Source: Rhyacophila brunnea (taxonomy: Eukaryota > Arthropoda > Insecta > Trichoptera > Rhyacophilidae). From it: 64,000 nt of DNA. The translations under genes were made by a program, and so were the position numbers. The notes under the pieces are model-generated. The model did not search any database and was not told the DNA's origin. It worked only from the letters and a program-made list of their open reading frames with translations. The stretch lies in the NCBI GenBank assembly GCA_022495005.1, contig JAGYXB010000559.1:1116001-1180000 (forward strand), read 5' to 3'. Every line of letters starts with the position of its first letter. Position 1 is the first letter of the stretch. This document shows, piece by piece, positions 45,624-57,035 of the stretch.

Positions 45624-48470
45624 TTTGGGCATTTTCGCCAAAGTTTGTACATGTTTGAAATTTGGGTAATATTATTTTTTCACTCAAATTAACCATTTTT
45701 ATATAGCTAGCAGATTCCTTGTTCTATTGCTGAATTGGTGATAGCAATTTTTCAGCAAAATATTGATTAATACAATATTTATATCATTTTATTATGAAAT
45801 TGGGCATAATAAGTTTCCGTTCCGTGACTACGAAACTTAGCTTTTAAAACATGAATGAAACACTTTTTATCACTTAAAAGAGCTCTATTAGATTAAAAAA
45901 ACCATACACTTCAAAATAAAACTACAAATAGTCAAAAAATATTATTGAATTTTAATTCTTGGGCACATTTCGTTCCCCTCCGTTACTCTATGTCTATAAT
46001 GGCAGAGCATTTTTCCTTTAGTATTTGAAAAAACCAATCAATGTTCGTTCTGCTATTTTTTTAAAGACAATAATCACTTTTACTAAATTTTATTGGAAAA
46101 ATAAATAAGTTTCGTTATTTAATAATCAAATGAAAAATAGTTAACGTTCAACTTTTTTGGGGACATTTTCGGAATGGAACGAAATGGTAACGGAGTGTAA
46201 TTTGTAAAGCTTAAGTTACATGTTACCATAAAAACAAATTTTTGTTTTATGAAATTTATTTGAATTTTTTGATAGACAGATAAATATTCAACGTGCGTCA
46301 AAATAACAAAACAAATCAAACTTAATCACTAAAATAGACATATTTTATAATAAATTTCACAATACTTGTAAAATAAGGTAGGTAATAATTTTGACACACT
46401 ATACATTACCATAACTTTATTTGGCATTTATATTATTTGTAACTCAGATAAAAAATATTTTTAAGCAAATTAACAATATATGAAAAAAAAAATCAGCAAG
46501 GGATTCAGACGCGAGTTCCTAGCGCGGCACGGAGTATATAACTTTTACGAAAATAATTATAGTCAAACTCGGTTATTACGATCTCTGACATAGCGAGATC
46601 TCGGATGTAATAACGAAACATTTGTTGACAATTGGTTTATGATTTTCGCCATACATTTAATTCTTTCACTGTTATAACGAGCAACTTATCGGATATACCG
46701 AGCTAAAATACTGTTAATGTGTCGACCGTTTTAAAACATTTCGACCCTAAGCAATAAAATCCGATTGGACAGGATGCCGCCGGGGTCGGATTACGTTTAT
46801 GACACTAGTAAAGTGTCTAAGTACCTACCTTATTGGTGTTTCACCGACAATAATAAAAAAGTATCCACGCATATGGTTGAAAAATCCAAGGTTTGTGAAG
46901 TCCGTAGGTACCTACCAGCGTTAATTACAATAAACAACTTCTTTTGTAGTTTATGAATGCCATGCTCGTTTCGGGGATTTTTACGATGGTTTCCAAATTT
47001 TTTATTTTCGGCTTTTTGTGTAATGTGACATGCTCATTTAAAAATACCTATTCTCTGATATAACGAGTAACGCTTATAACAAGCAAATTCAGTCGGTCCC
47101 ATCTTCCTCGTAATAACCAAGTTCGACTTTATGTTGTCTTGAAATTTAATTGTATTCATCAACATAAAATGTAGCTATACAGGTTGATTGTAATCAAGAC
47201 GTACTTTTCTGACATTTCGTGAATACCTACAGTTCTAGGTATTAAATCTAATCGAGTACACATTTCTGTTAAACGTGACAAAAAAATACTTTTTCATACA
47301 TTTTTATAAATTTCTATGCCTAAAATGTATGGAGAAGTTTTAAAATTTTGGTGGCGTATAACAGAAAGAGTATGACAGAGCCAGTGCCTGTCTCGCAATT
47401 ATTTCAGTCTGGTGTTTTTTCTTTTCCTTCTGTTGTTTTTTTTATCTCCATACTTTTATGTGCGCTATTTTTGCGTATTCAGACATATCACATACTTTTT
47501 TAATCTTTATTATATTATTATATTATAGTCAGGTTATTTTTTATATTTTTTAATGAAAATATTTTTGTTTTTCATACGAACAGACAAAATAATTTTTTTT
47601 ATAATCTATGAAGAACTAAACACACACTGTAAACCCAACTTTATGCATGCCATTTCGTTACTTTTACATTCCACATATACGTTACCACCAATATAGTTTC
47701 GGAGTGGAAGTAACGGATTCTGTTTCAGAAGTGTTTGAAGCCAAAATTTAGCTTAGTTTTATTGTTAAACCTGCGATATGTTTTATTATATCTGTAGTAT
47801 GAAAGATAAGCTCCATATGTGTAGTATGTGAAATAGAAATATGTGTTTTCTTACCTTATAAATCGTGGTAACAGTAGTGGAACTTCTTAAATGACCAACC
47901 CAGAAAGCAACCTGTTCCGATAGCGATACCGACACACACCAACAATTTAAAGTGTACATGGCGATCAGTGTTATACAAAAATGTTGCTACATTAAAAAAC
48001 ATATTTATAGTGAAAATTTTTCGCCTTCATGCTAAAATCGTGGTAACGGAATGTGGAGTTCCACTTTTTCAAATATCCTGGGACACACTTTAAACGTGAT
48101 TTTTTTTCAATATTGGTACAAATTTACGAAAAAACTATATATTTTCCAAAAATATATAATGTAAGCTGTTGAAAACACTACGAATTTAATTTTACACACT
48201 CAAAATTAATGACGAAATCAGACTTTGTTTATTTGAATTTATGGGTGGGACATGGTAAAAACGCACTACCTTTCGATCTAAATAATCAATTAAAATATAT
48301 ACAGGTCAGATAGTTGTATTTAACTGATTGAATAGAGTAAATTAATAAATTTGCATGTTAAAAGTACATAACTTTCCAACATTTTATAATATAATAACTA
48401 TGAAAAAATCAATCAAAGTCATGGGACATGCCAAAAACGCAATGTACAAACTTTGGCGAAAATGCCCATT
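45624..48470. mobile_element. 2.85-kb nonautonomous element with TA target duplication
   Basis: The termini (45627-45652 and 48442-48467) are an inverted repeat identical over about 26 bases, including gggcattttcgccaaag, and the element is flanked by TA at 45622-45623 and 48471-48472. TA duplications fit the Tc1/mariner/pogo group. No transposase frame is present. The interior repeats a small set of words on both strands: ggtaacgga or tccgttacc variants (about 45979, 46185, 47679, 47710, 47869, 48050), ggaacgaaat or atttcgttcc variants, and gggacatg with aaaaacgca (48246, 48422). These may be transposase-binding sites. A pogo-like insert lies at 46560-47129. Confidence 0.75.
46560..47129. mobile_element. 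pogo/Tigger-like MITE, nested, about 570 bp
   Basis: The left end agtcaaactcggttattacg and the right end cgtaataaccaagttcgact are inverted repeats, flanked by TA (46558-46559 and 47130-47131). Subterminal copies of ataacgag-type words (ttataacgagcaac; gatataacgagtaacg) are typical of pogo/Tigger elements, whose ends read cagtc-aacctcggttataacg. A 63-codon plus-strand frame at 46765-46956 (MDRMPPGSDYVYDTSK) is not recognisable as transposase, so the element is nonautonomous. Confidence 0.75.
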
Positions 48471-48850
48471 TACCTTTGTAATATTATGAATTAACTCCGT
48501 AGGTGTAACGCCGCATTTTCGTATCCCATACTAATTGTTGTTATTTAGGCATTTGATTTTTTAGAACTGCCACCTTCTTCCTTAATAGTTTGGGCCCAAT
48601 GTAGAGGCCGTTCTAAAAACGTAATGCAATGTCAGCTAACCGTGAACGTCTGCAGAAAATATATTTTTTCGAGAAGTGTCTTTACACACCTAGTAGTAGG
48701 TAGTACATAATATTAATTAATTTTAATTTATTTGTACACACTGTGGACATTACAAAGGAAAAATGGACAGGTTACATTCTACCTACTTGATATTTACTTT
48801 TTAGCTCTTGTAATCTTTATGTTATATGTCTTGTCCTGGTTAATTATGCA

Positions 48851-48892
48851 CATATCTAATTTATATCTTCTTTTCTTTTCAGGTAAGAAACG
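48851..48892 (+). other. Putative recursive splice site (ratchet point) 3
   Basis: A 15-base uninterrupted pyrimidine run (48866-48880) ends in CAG at 48880-48882 and is followed at once by GTAAG at 48883-48887. A branch-like atctaat lies about 23-29 bases before the junction. Same strand and same design as the sites at 5865 and 33954. Confidence 0.55.
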
Positions 48893-49039
48893 TTAATCAT
48901 CTATTAAGGATTCAGAAGACTACACGGTAAAATGAGACTTTGTCCGGTTCAGCGAGCATCCGAAGGCCATCGTCGGGTAAACACCTTTTTTGTTGTCTGC
49001 TCCCCATCCATTCCCATCGAGTGAAACATCTTACAATTT

Positions 49040-49260
49040 TATCATTCGTTAATAACACGTCAAATTTACATAGTAGTCGAGAGGATCCCGTGAATGTTAT
49101 TCTGTGAACCGGATTAAAATTCCGCCCGAGACGCCACTTATGAGAGATCTCGTTTTAATTGAAATCGACGACCCCTCGAATGGTCGGCTAATGACTCGAA
49201 TTAAGGACGATTTATGGTGTGCTTGAAAAATGTGCATTAATGATAGCAGCGCGCTTTTTT
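49040..49260. other. GC-richer island, possible conserved regulatory DNA
   Basis: The block lies 160 bp after ratchet site 3 and contains homeodomain-like words (ggattaaaattccg, gttttaattgaaatcg, gctaatgactcgaattaagg). It has no frame of note. Candidate enhancer-like element. Confidence 0.35.
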
Positions 49261-49494
49261 TAAATTCAGCATCACTTACATTTCGTTCAGTACGTGCGAC
49301 CTTCTTGAAAGATTGTACCCACTTCCTATATGTGAGAACTGAATCGTAAAGTTAGTATACGTTTGATGTAGGTAACAGCTGGTGGTGTATTATTCTGCTA
49401 TCGATGACTGAATACGTCAATAATGATGATTACCTATATAATATATTTCTTATTATCAATATGGTCTTACGCCTAGGTTTCGACGAGAATTTGA

Positions 49495-49745
49495 AAGGGC
49501 TTTTTTTCGACCATTTCTGTTCCTAATGAGATCATAATATGGGCCTCCACAAAGTAGAGGTTTGTATTAACAGATTTTGTCTTTACGAGAAATCGATGTC
49601 AGCCACTTGCTCAACCTATTAGGTACATACTCTGACACATACACAAATTGAAAACCAATATGTGTACTTGTCAGACCCATGATCCGAACCTGGTACCCAC
49701 GATGCTATAGGCCGACGCTTTAGCCGCGCGGCCATCGTCAAGGAC
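49495..49745 (-). mobile_element. tRNA-derived SINE, reverse copy
   Basis: Reverse complement of the SINE at 56808-57035: gggcctccacaaagtagagg, attaacagattttgtcttt, gagaaatcgatgtcagcc, acttgctcaacctattaggt, cacacaaattg-like block, and the head catgatccgaacctggtacc and ttagccgcgcggcca. The head preserves recognisable A and B boxes. Confidence 0.8.
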
Positions 49746-50179
49746 ACTGTCAAGGCTTTATTAGTGCATACATATTGAAGATATCTCTATTATAGACAAC
49801 TGTTTACTCTCACTTCCAATCTACCAAAAATATCTGACCACTTCCTGATTAATTTTTATTATTATTTCCGAGTAATCTCGCGCTATTGACAACGGTGGAA
49901 TGTAGGCACGCGACCCTCTACCCCACTTAACTTCACCATTTTACCACTGCTATCCGACCACTTTTTGAAAATAACGCAAATGCAAAATTCACCACGTGTA
50001 GTTAAAATTCGTCAGATAGCAACAGTGGAGCCGTTAGTTTATGTGCGGGTAGACTTAGCAAATAATAATAGTCGGATAAATTAAAATCAAATCGAATTTG
50101 GTACCTACCTACCTACTCTATTTTTGATGATTAAAATGATGATTTATAATTATAAGTAATATAAGATTTTCATAATATT

Positions 50180-50600
50180 GTATGTATGTATATTCTGTTT
50201 TCTTTGCTGTCTGTTTATATTCCCAGACTGGTCTAATTGACTGTCAAATAATGAAATTTGTTCTCCTTATTATATCTGGGGAGGAATGCGAGAGAGTCTT
50301 TCAGATGTATCCGTCCCGATGGGCAAATTGTACGGAGGAATCTCATAACGGCAGCCGAGTCAAATGCATAATAATTATCTCGCGAGATCTCAATGAAATG
50401 CCACTCGGTTCGTTTCAGCAGCGCTTAAATCATCGTGGCAATTTCTTCCGGCAGCGGGTTCGGATCCGCGCCGCCTCTTATTTTTTGATTGCGCGCTTTT
50501 ACATCAGGTTGTTTTTGCGTGGCAATTATTTTATTTCCCGTCCGTTTATATCTGCAAGGTCTCGAAATTGTTCTGCATGCTCAGTGATAAAGGATTAAGT
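50180..50600. other. GC-richer island with a 138-codon plus-strand frame
   Basis: This is the longest open frame in the window. Its product would be Arg- and Ser-rich in the second half, with a hydrophobic N-terminus (residues 1-33), but it matches no domain I know. There is no obvious splice acceptor or donor pair around it, and the reading frame runs through CpG-rich text (gggttcggatccgcgccgcc). I favour a noncoding regulatory island, but an unannotated small exon or protein cannot be excluded. Confidence 0.3.
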
Positions 50601-50942
50601 GCACGATAATTGAACACAGGTTTCAAAGACAGACAGCAATGTCTACCTGTTAAGTTTCTCATATGATGTGTTGAGTGAGAAATATTACTATATTATTATA
50701 ATAAAGAAAAATGATTTTATATAGATTATAACTTTTTGGAAACGTTATTCATTACAACGATGTATACCAATGCAAATGCGTAAGGCACTGCTTTCTCGTC
50801 TTGGGGCACCGAGCTCAACCTGGTGATAATACAATACATTAATGTGATTGGTTCACTGCTGCTGCTATACTACTGTCATTGGACTGCATGTCGTGTTGTA
50901 GTTTTAAACGTCTCAACGTAATATCGACCAATATCGTAATAT

Positions 50943-51102
50943 ATTTTTCGGTTTCCACCGCTTGTACAACTTCCTTCTTTCCTTGACGTTTCTGGCTCGT
51001 TGCAGAGGCCATTATGAAGAGATTACATGATAATGGCATCTGCAACGAGCCCGAAACGTTGAGGAAAGAAGGGAGTTGTACACGCGGTGGAAACCCAAAA
51101 AT
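50943..51102. mobile_element. Hairpin element, arms of about 73 bp, with hammerhead-like blocks
   Basis: Arms 50943-51015 and 51030-51102 are reverse complements with few mismatches (ggtttccaccgcttgtac against gtacacgcggtggaaacc; ccattat against ataatgg). The plus-strand right arm, 51027-51060, reads ATGATAA, a TGGC...GCC stem II, GAA, palindromic ACGT and T, the layout of a hammerhead with short helix III. The left arm read on the minus strand gives a second version ending GAAACGTC. The 13-base word atcgaccaatatc occurs in direct orientation on both sides (about 50923 and 51137). Penelope-like origin is inferred. Confidence 0.45.
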
Positions 51103-51589
51103 CTATTACGATAAAAAACAACCGTGAAAGCTCAAACATCGACCAATATCTTTGCATGTTTATTATATAGGTAGGTAGGTCTACGTCAATTTATTTATTT
51201 AAATAGGTACTTACATTGTAAAATTGATCCATTTTTTCTACTGATAATTGATTCGTATAACTTCTGTCGTAGGGCCGTAGGAGTCTCGAATTAATTTAAC
51301 GCCTATGTTTCTAGGGTTTCTTTATATTCTAAACCACCTGCGTGGTAGGAACGATGATATTCTCCAGCTTTCAGTCAGCCCGACAATTAATTGGGACATG
51401 TCTGCAATCATGACTATTTTGATTGTTGATTGATTTCGCAATCAGCGTCATGATACATTTTAATACAATGTCAAGGGTTCTTAGTTAAACACTAGGATCA
51501 CAAACACTGAATAATTGATTCAGAAAGCACGTGATAGTCATCCATTAAAACGCCGTCGTAGAATAAGATGTATCGGGGCTGTTGCATTA
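51103..51589. other. Noncoding, nothing recognised
   Basis: Mixed AT-rich sequence without a gene or repeat match. Confidence 0.4.
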
Positions 51590-51880
51590 TTCATTTGCCG
51601 GGTGATAAAGTGAGCGATGAATGCATCTGAGCACGATACGTTCAGCTACAGAGCTACACGATGCACCCATTCCTCGTTAAGGGCTTCCGCGGGGGGACGT
51701 CGGGAGGAAGTGTCGCTGGTTAAAATTAATTTGTCGTTGACCCCGTCCGGCTCGGCCGTCGTGGGTCACAACACAACGGAATCCATCCTGCTCTTGCTTC
51801 TTTTCTCGGCATCGCTCTGCGTTCTTCTTCCCCGTCCATTCACTTCGTTTAGGTTTAGGTTTAGATTGAGAAGCTGAATC
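51590..51880. other. GC-richer, pyrimidine-rich island
   Basis: CpG-rich text (ggggggacgtcgggaggaag; cccgtccggctcggccgtcg) followed by a long pyrimidine-rich stretch (51787-51845) and a short tttaggtttaggtttag run. Frames of 86 and 73 codons on opposite strands have no recognised domain. Confidence 0.3.
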
Positions 51881-52469
51881 AACTAATTTATTAGTCATGA
51901 TTGTGATTATGATTCTATGCTATTGTGGCATTTGGACGATTCTCCACAAATTCATTTTAAATTAATTCTAGATTGAAGTGTTTTTTTGGTCAACATATTA
52001 TGGCTAAATATTATAAAAAAAATATTTTTAAACTAATTATTATATTTAGACATAACGTTGTCATTTTGGTATATGTATAAATAGGTACAGTTTTATTACC
52101 ATTTTATTTGCTCCTTTATTTTGTCAATGCAGTATAATATTCAAATAATATAACAGTGTAGTACACACCTATATGATTATTAGTTTTATAAAATTTACCA
52201 TTTCTTTAAAAACTCTTCTAAAGAAAAATATCTATTTTGCACCTATCCTAGTTTGACCAAATACATTTTCATATACCTCAAATAGGTATATTAAATTTGA
52301 CATTCCTACACATTTTTCTACAGACAAAAAGTAGACACATAGCATACAAACATAAAAAAGTAAAATAATAAATTATGAAACTGAAAAAATTTTAAATACT
52401 TAAATATAATTATTATTCACTACAATACGTTATGAGGCCCAATGACAGCAGTGTAGTTAGTAATATAAG
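51881..52469. other. AT-rich noncoding, nothing recognised
   Basis: Strongly A/T-rich with no gene or repeat match. Confidence 0.45.
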
Positions 52470-52560
52470 TGTAACGATCACAAACATCCAGAATTCGAGA
52501 AAATCACATTAATATTTTATGACCTCACTGGGTATGGAACCCGGAGCCTCCGGAATTATA
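52470..52560 (-). mobile_element. tRNA-derived SINE, reverse, truncated copy
   Basis: On the minus strand a head with a B-box-like ccgggttccatacccag is followed by a body with gattttctcgaattctgg and gatgtttgtgatcgtt, matching the copy at 45010-45140. Confidence 0.5.
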
Positions 52561-52717
52561 GTTTTTCAATTATTATTATGTACCTTTTCGTGTACTCGGA
52601 TTTGGTAGCCACATAATTAGGTGACGTGACCGTTTTCCCTGACGAAATCTGGTTGGTAGCGGTGTGAGTTAAAACAACATACTGTAATTATTAGGTATAA
52701 TCGTACCTACCCATTTT

Positions 52718-52785
52718 CAGTAGCAAAGTTTAGCGTGGACTATTTATGTCGGATCTTAATAGCTGACCTCCACTCTTCGCCACTG
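52718..52785. mobile_element. Relic of the foldback hAT-like MITE, mostly right end
   Basis: A cagtagc stub joins aaagtttagcgtggac, then tatttatgtcggatcttaat and agctgacctccactcttcgc with cactg. It corresponds to the last 60 or so bases of the family plus a few bases of the left terminus. No target duplication is recognisable. Confidence 0.7.
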
Positions 52786-53029
52786 CTGTCCTAATATGTG
52801 CGCTAGTGCTCGCGCACATGGGCTTTTAAGGGAACGCACATGAGAAATTGATTGCCGCGCATAATTCCATCAACATTAAACCTAAATATTTTTTTTGGAT
52901 CGAAAAATATATTGTTAAGCACTTTGGTATTTTTCGTCGAATCTATGTCATGTCAATTGTTGTATTTTACAACGTTTTTCTATCTCGTCTTCTTATTTGA
53001 CCGGTGGTTCTTTGTCCGGTACAAATCTT

Positions 53030-53415
53030 GCAATCGATTTTTTACTAACATCCCGACTAGCTAGACATTTGAAACTTTTAGAATATATCAGAACACGATG
53101 CCAATGCATTTTTTAATAGTTTAGCCACCTTTAAGTAGAATTGAATTCTTTTACAGTTAATTCTGTTTTGTATGAAAAGTTATTTCGACACCATTATTGG
53201 TTGCTAGGGGTCTGGGGTCCTAGCAACTAAATTATTAATATATACGTGCGTTACTCTGGAAATCAATATGACATGTCAAAATGACATTTCAGTATTATTT
53301 CTATCAAGTACAATTTTTTTTATTGTTTATGCTAGTCAAGTCAAGTTTATATGATTCAACAGAAAATTTAAAAGCGTTGTGTATAAAAAGTTCTTTTTAT
53401 CTTGTAATTATTTCA
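53030..53415 (+). repeat. Dispersed repeat, partner of 4165-4600
   Basis: Same orientation and same block order as the first copy, with several small indels. The ggttgctagggg...cctagcaact stem and the palindromic tgtcaaaatgaca word are both retained. Confidence 0.7.
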
Positions 53416-56400
53416 TCTTTGTCCGTATATCCATATTTTTTTTCACGCAGATGCAACATAAAATTTGAGAGGATAAATACCGTATATTGTAAATGCATTT
53501 GCATAGTGAAAATCAATTATACGTATGTTATTCATCGCATATCGTATCATCACATTTAAACAAACATACATTGCGTGACCCGCCAGTATTACTTATATTT
53601 GTTTTGTTTATAATAATTACGTTGACGTTCCCATTGTATCCGTCACTTACTCTTTTAACTTATTAGTTATTACTAAACTTAATCAGGCATGCGTGTCACA
53701 TGCATGCGAGCAGTTTAAAAATCTACAAAACTTCAATTACCGATTGTCCATGCTTGTTAGAAAGCCATAATCGTAATTGTTAGGGATGTCAATCACAGTT
53801 TCTATTTTAGTTAATTTTGATTGGTCGAGTATTTTCTCGATTAATAATAATATGACAATTTAAACAGATTTTTTTTAGTGTAATTTCCAAATCCGGGAAC
53901 GTGTAGTGAAAATCAATAACTGCAACATTTAAAAATAATCGAATCGATTTCGATTAGTTTAGCAGTTAAATTGCCAAATTATAAACAAGTAAATAATAGT
54001 TGAAAACTTTTTTAAACCCTTTTATTCGATGTGCATAATATATAATACTTTCCTTATACCAAATCACTTATTTAATCATTAAAATTTTACCGGTATTAAT
54101 TTTTCTTTGCTCGTGTCCACGAATGTCCAAGAATCTCTGTCGCTCGCCAGTCTTCTTTCATCGTCTCAGATCATGCCATTTAACAGCCTTTCAGGGCGAC
54201 GGAATCCAGTCAATTTGACGAAAAGACATGTGAGGCATCCTAGTTAATTAGTAATCTTTCTCGTTTAAAATATTTCTGTCACTATTTGGCTCATATTATC
54301 AAGGGTGCTATAGATAAACTTATGTAAATTTTATGTCAATGTTTGTTAACCTACTTAAATCAAATCTTATTAAAGTGACATTTTGAAATTAGCATTACAT
54401 ATTTATTATACAGTTAGAGGCGATTGCATAATAATTTATCATGCATCTTCAATGCTCGTTTTTTTTTTTATTACTCGAATACCCGGTTATTTAAAAAGAC
54501 GAATACTTTGAACAACGCTATTAATACTATACAAATCTTGACACTCCTTAAAGTTCTTGTCAAAGAGCTCGTGATGGAGACAACGACGGCAGCCCGCCTC
54601 ATCATCATGACCGATGTTTTATTTCAAGTTGGAGCTTTCACGCGTCACGCCTTCAGTCCGATTCGTGCCTTGTCAAATATAGTGTTGTTCTATTCAAGCG
54701 CGATCGGCGTATCGTTATAATAGTCCTTTTCGATGTTTGTACACTCACGACTTTTGTCATATGTGAATAACATTATGTTAAGGACTTGCATTGTCTCGCT
54801 TATGTACCGGGCGTGTCGGGAATCGCTGATTACCCCAAAACAAATACATACTGACGAATATAATATTCTAAGAAGTGAACTGCGTGATGGATCTTATCTT
54901 CTGGAAATCCTGTGACCTTTTTCTTTGTCGCCTTTTCCTCGTCTTCTGGTGGTCTTGAATTAAGTATTGGTTTCGTCAGACTGCAGTCGAATTCCTACCC
55001 ATACTGAATACCCAATTATTAATTTTCAGCGTTTGCATTTAAGCATATGTGCATGAAAGTTTAGTTGTTGTTATTTTAAGTATAATACATTTCCCCATCT
55101 GAATTACGTTTATGCGTGTATGGATGTAGTAGACTCGCTGATGAGGGAAATCACTACATACAGTAACTACTGATTGATTTATGCATTAATTGAATGTTTT
55201 AGTTTTGGTGCAAGTCGACCATGTATTATGTTCGAAATGCGTAATGTATGTAGTAATTAAATACATCTGTCAGGCCATTTTTTGCCTATATTCAATAATT
55301 TATGCCATTGAGTGTAAATCTGAAAATGTGCTGAACTGCTTATGGCTTTGACAGATGTGTGCAATGACGGTGTGAGCTTTGCTACAAATTAATATAATGC
55401 AAAATGATTCTCAGATAATCCAATCCAATCATCAGTTTTATTTACCATTTTCTCAGCTTAGCATTCATAATAATTAGGTTCCGTCTATATTGCGAAGGTT
55501 GTCTTTAAACTTTTTTTTACGTTCAACTCACTGTTGACTATAACTCAATAATTGTACGTACAATGTTGCGTGTAATATTTTGATATGTGATTTTCTATCT
55601 TAACGACTCTTTGGATGGCCCTTATCCTCCGCTTAAGAGGGAATAATTATGGTAATTTCATGTAGGTATCTAGTATCTACTATAATATCACCTCTCTTCC
55701 TTGTAAATATATTATGCCAGTGAATGACGGTTTTAATATACTTCATTAACGATCTATCAGTGTTTTAAACATGTATTATACATCTTAAAACTACCTACCT
55801 TAACCTTGTAGACTAACAAAACTGCATGGCATGCATTTACTCTCAGTGCAATGTGCCATCCTTTGATGCGAGACGAGGATAATGAGACGGTATTAACATT
55901 AACTAAATATACACAGATGCATCCGGCGCCCGGTACCTATAAACCGTCCATCAAAATACTACCAAGATATTTCCGGCTCCTTATTATTCGCGTCCGTCTG
56001 TCGTTTGGCCGTTTTACTGCTGGATCCGTAAACTTGAGAATGGGTTTTATGTTCGGCAGTTGCGGGGCACGGTTTTATGGGTCGTCATAACATCCGCGTC
56101 CAGCGATGCAGGATATAGGAAGCGCAGTAATGATGCCGCAGCATTCAGGAAAAATTTGATAACCGATTTGTGGATTTTATCGTATGATGCCAGAGTGTCA
56201 ATCGAAATACACAACGAGTAATACGATGACGTCACCCCGGTGTATACTTATTTTTGTTGCATGTGCAGTAAACCGAGCTGTGATACTACGCTCACTTTTT
56301 GACTTTTATGATTAGGATAGTCTGGCAGATCATCGTGAGTACAGTAACACTTGAACAACGCTACCAGATTATCTAAATTTACTTTGAAAATCACTACCTA

Positions 56401-56807
56401 TGTATGTAGTCGATGATTTTCGTTGTTTTACCGTAAAATTGCGTTCAGCGATGAAGCTCATTTTTAACATAACGAGTTTGTTAATATGGAAAATGTCGCA
56501 TTTATAAAGCGAGATCAATCCAGAAGAGACCCTGCAGACTCTATTGCATCCGCAAAAACGCACTGTTTCGTGCGGTTTACCCTGGTGACATAATCGAACC
56601 TTATTTCTTCAAAAATTACTTGTTTGTAAATAAGGATCCAAACGCTCAAATAACAGATGTCTTTAGTTATTGATTTTTGTAAATGTCTGCATCAGAGCCT
56701 TTCTACATTTACGTTTTTCAGAAGCGCCGCTAAGTGGCGATTCAGTTTTTGAAGCGCTTCTTCAACGCGTGAGCAATAGTAATTATTTTCTAATTTTCTA
56801 ATTCACG
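53416..56807. other. Noncoding with GC-richer islands at 54540-54720 and 55850-56250
   Basis: The two islands hold 60-98-codon frames without recognised domains. The second contains a TGACGTCA CRE-type word at about 56227 within gatgacgtcacccc. The intervening DNA is AT-rich. No transposon was recognised. Confidence 0.3.
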
Positions 56808-57035
56808 GTGGCCACTCGGCTTAAGCGTTGGACTATCACGCTGTGGGTCCCAGGTGTGAATCCTGGGTCTGGCAAGTACACATTTTGTTTTTCAATTTGT
56901 GTGTGAGTCAGAGTATGTACCTAATAGGTTGAGCAAGTGGCTGACATCCATTTCTCGTAAAAACAAAATCTGTTAATACAAACCTCTACTCTGTGGAGGC
57001 CCATATGATCCTATTAGGATCGGACATGGACGGAA
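56808..57035 (+). mobile_element. tRNA-derived SINE, forward copy
   Basis: The head ggtggccactcggcttaagc, with gttggactatcacgctg and a B box in caggtgtgaatcctgg, is tRNA-like. The body runs through tttttcaatttgtgtgtgag, acctaataggttgagcaagt, ggctgacatccatttctcg, aaaatctgttaatac and ctctgtggaggcccatatga and ends near atcggacatggacgg. Copies in reverse orientation are at 27975-28165 and 49495-49745. The family is nonautonomous; a partner LINE was not identified. Confidence 0.8.

Noticed and set aside
51849..51866. tttaggtttaggtttag, telomere-like repeat
   Set aside because: Only about three units, and not the TTAGG form typical of insects. Too short to indicate a telomeric remnant.
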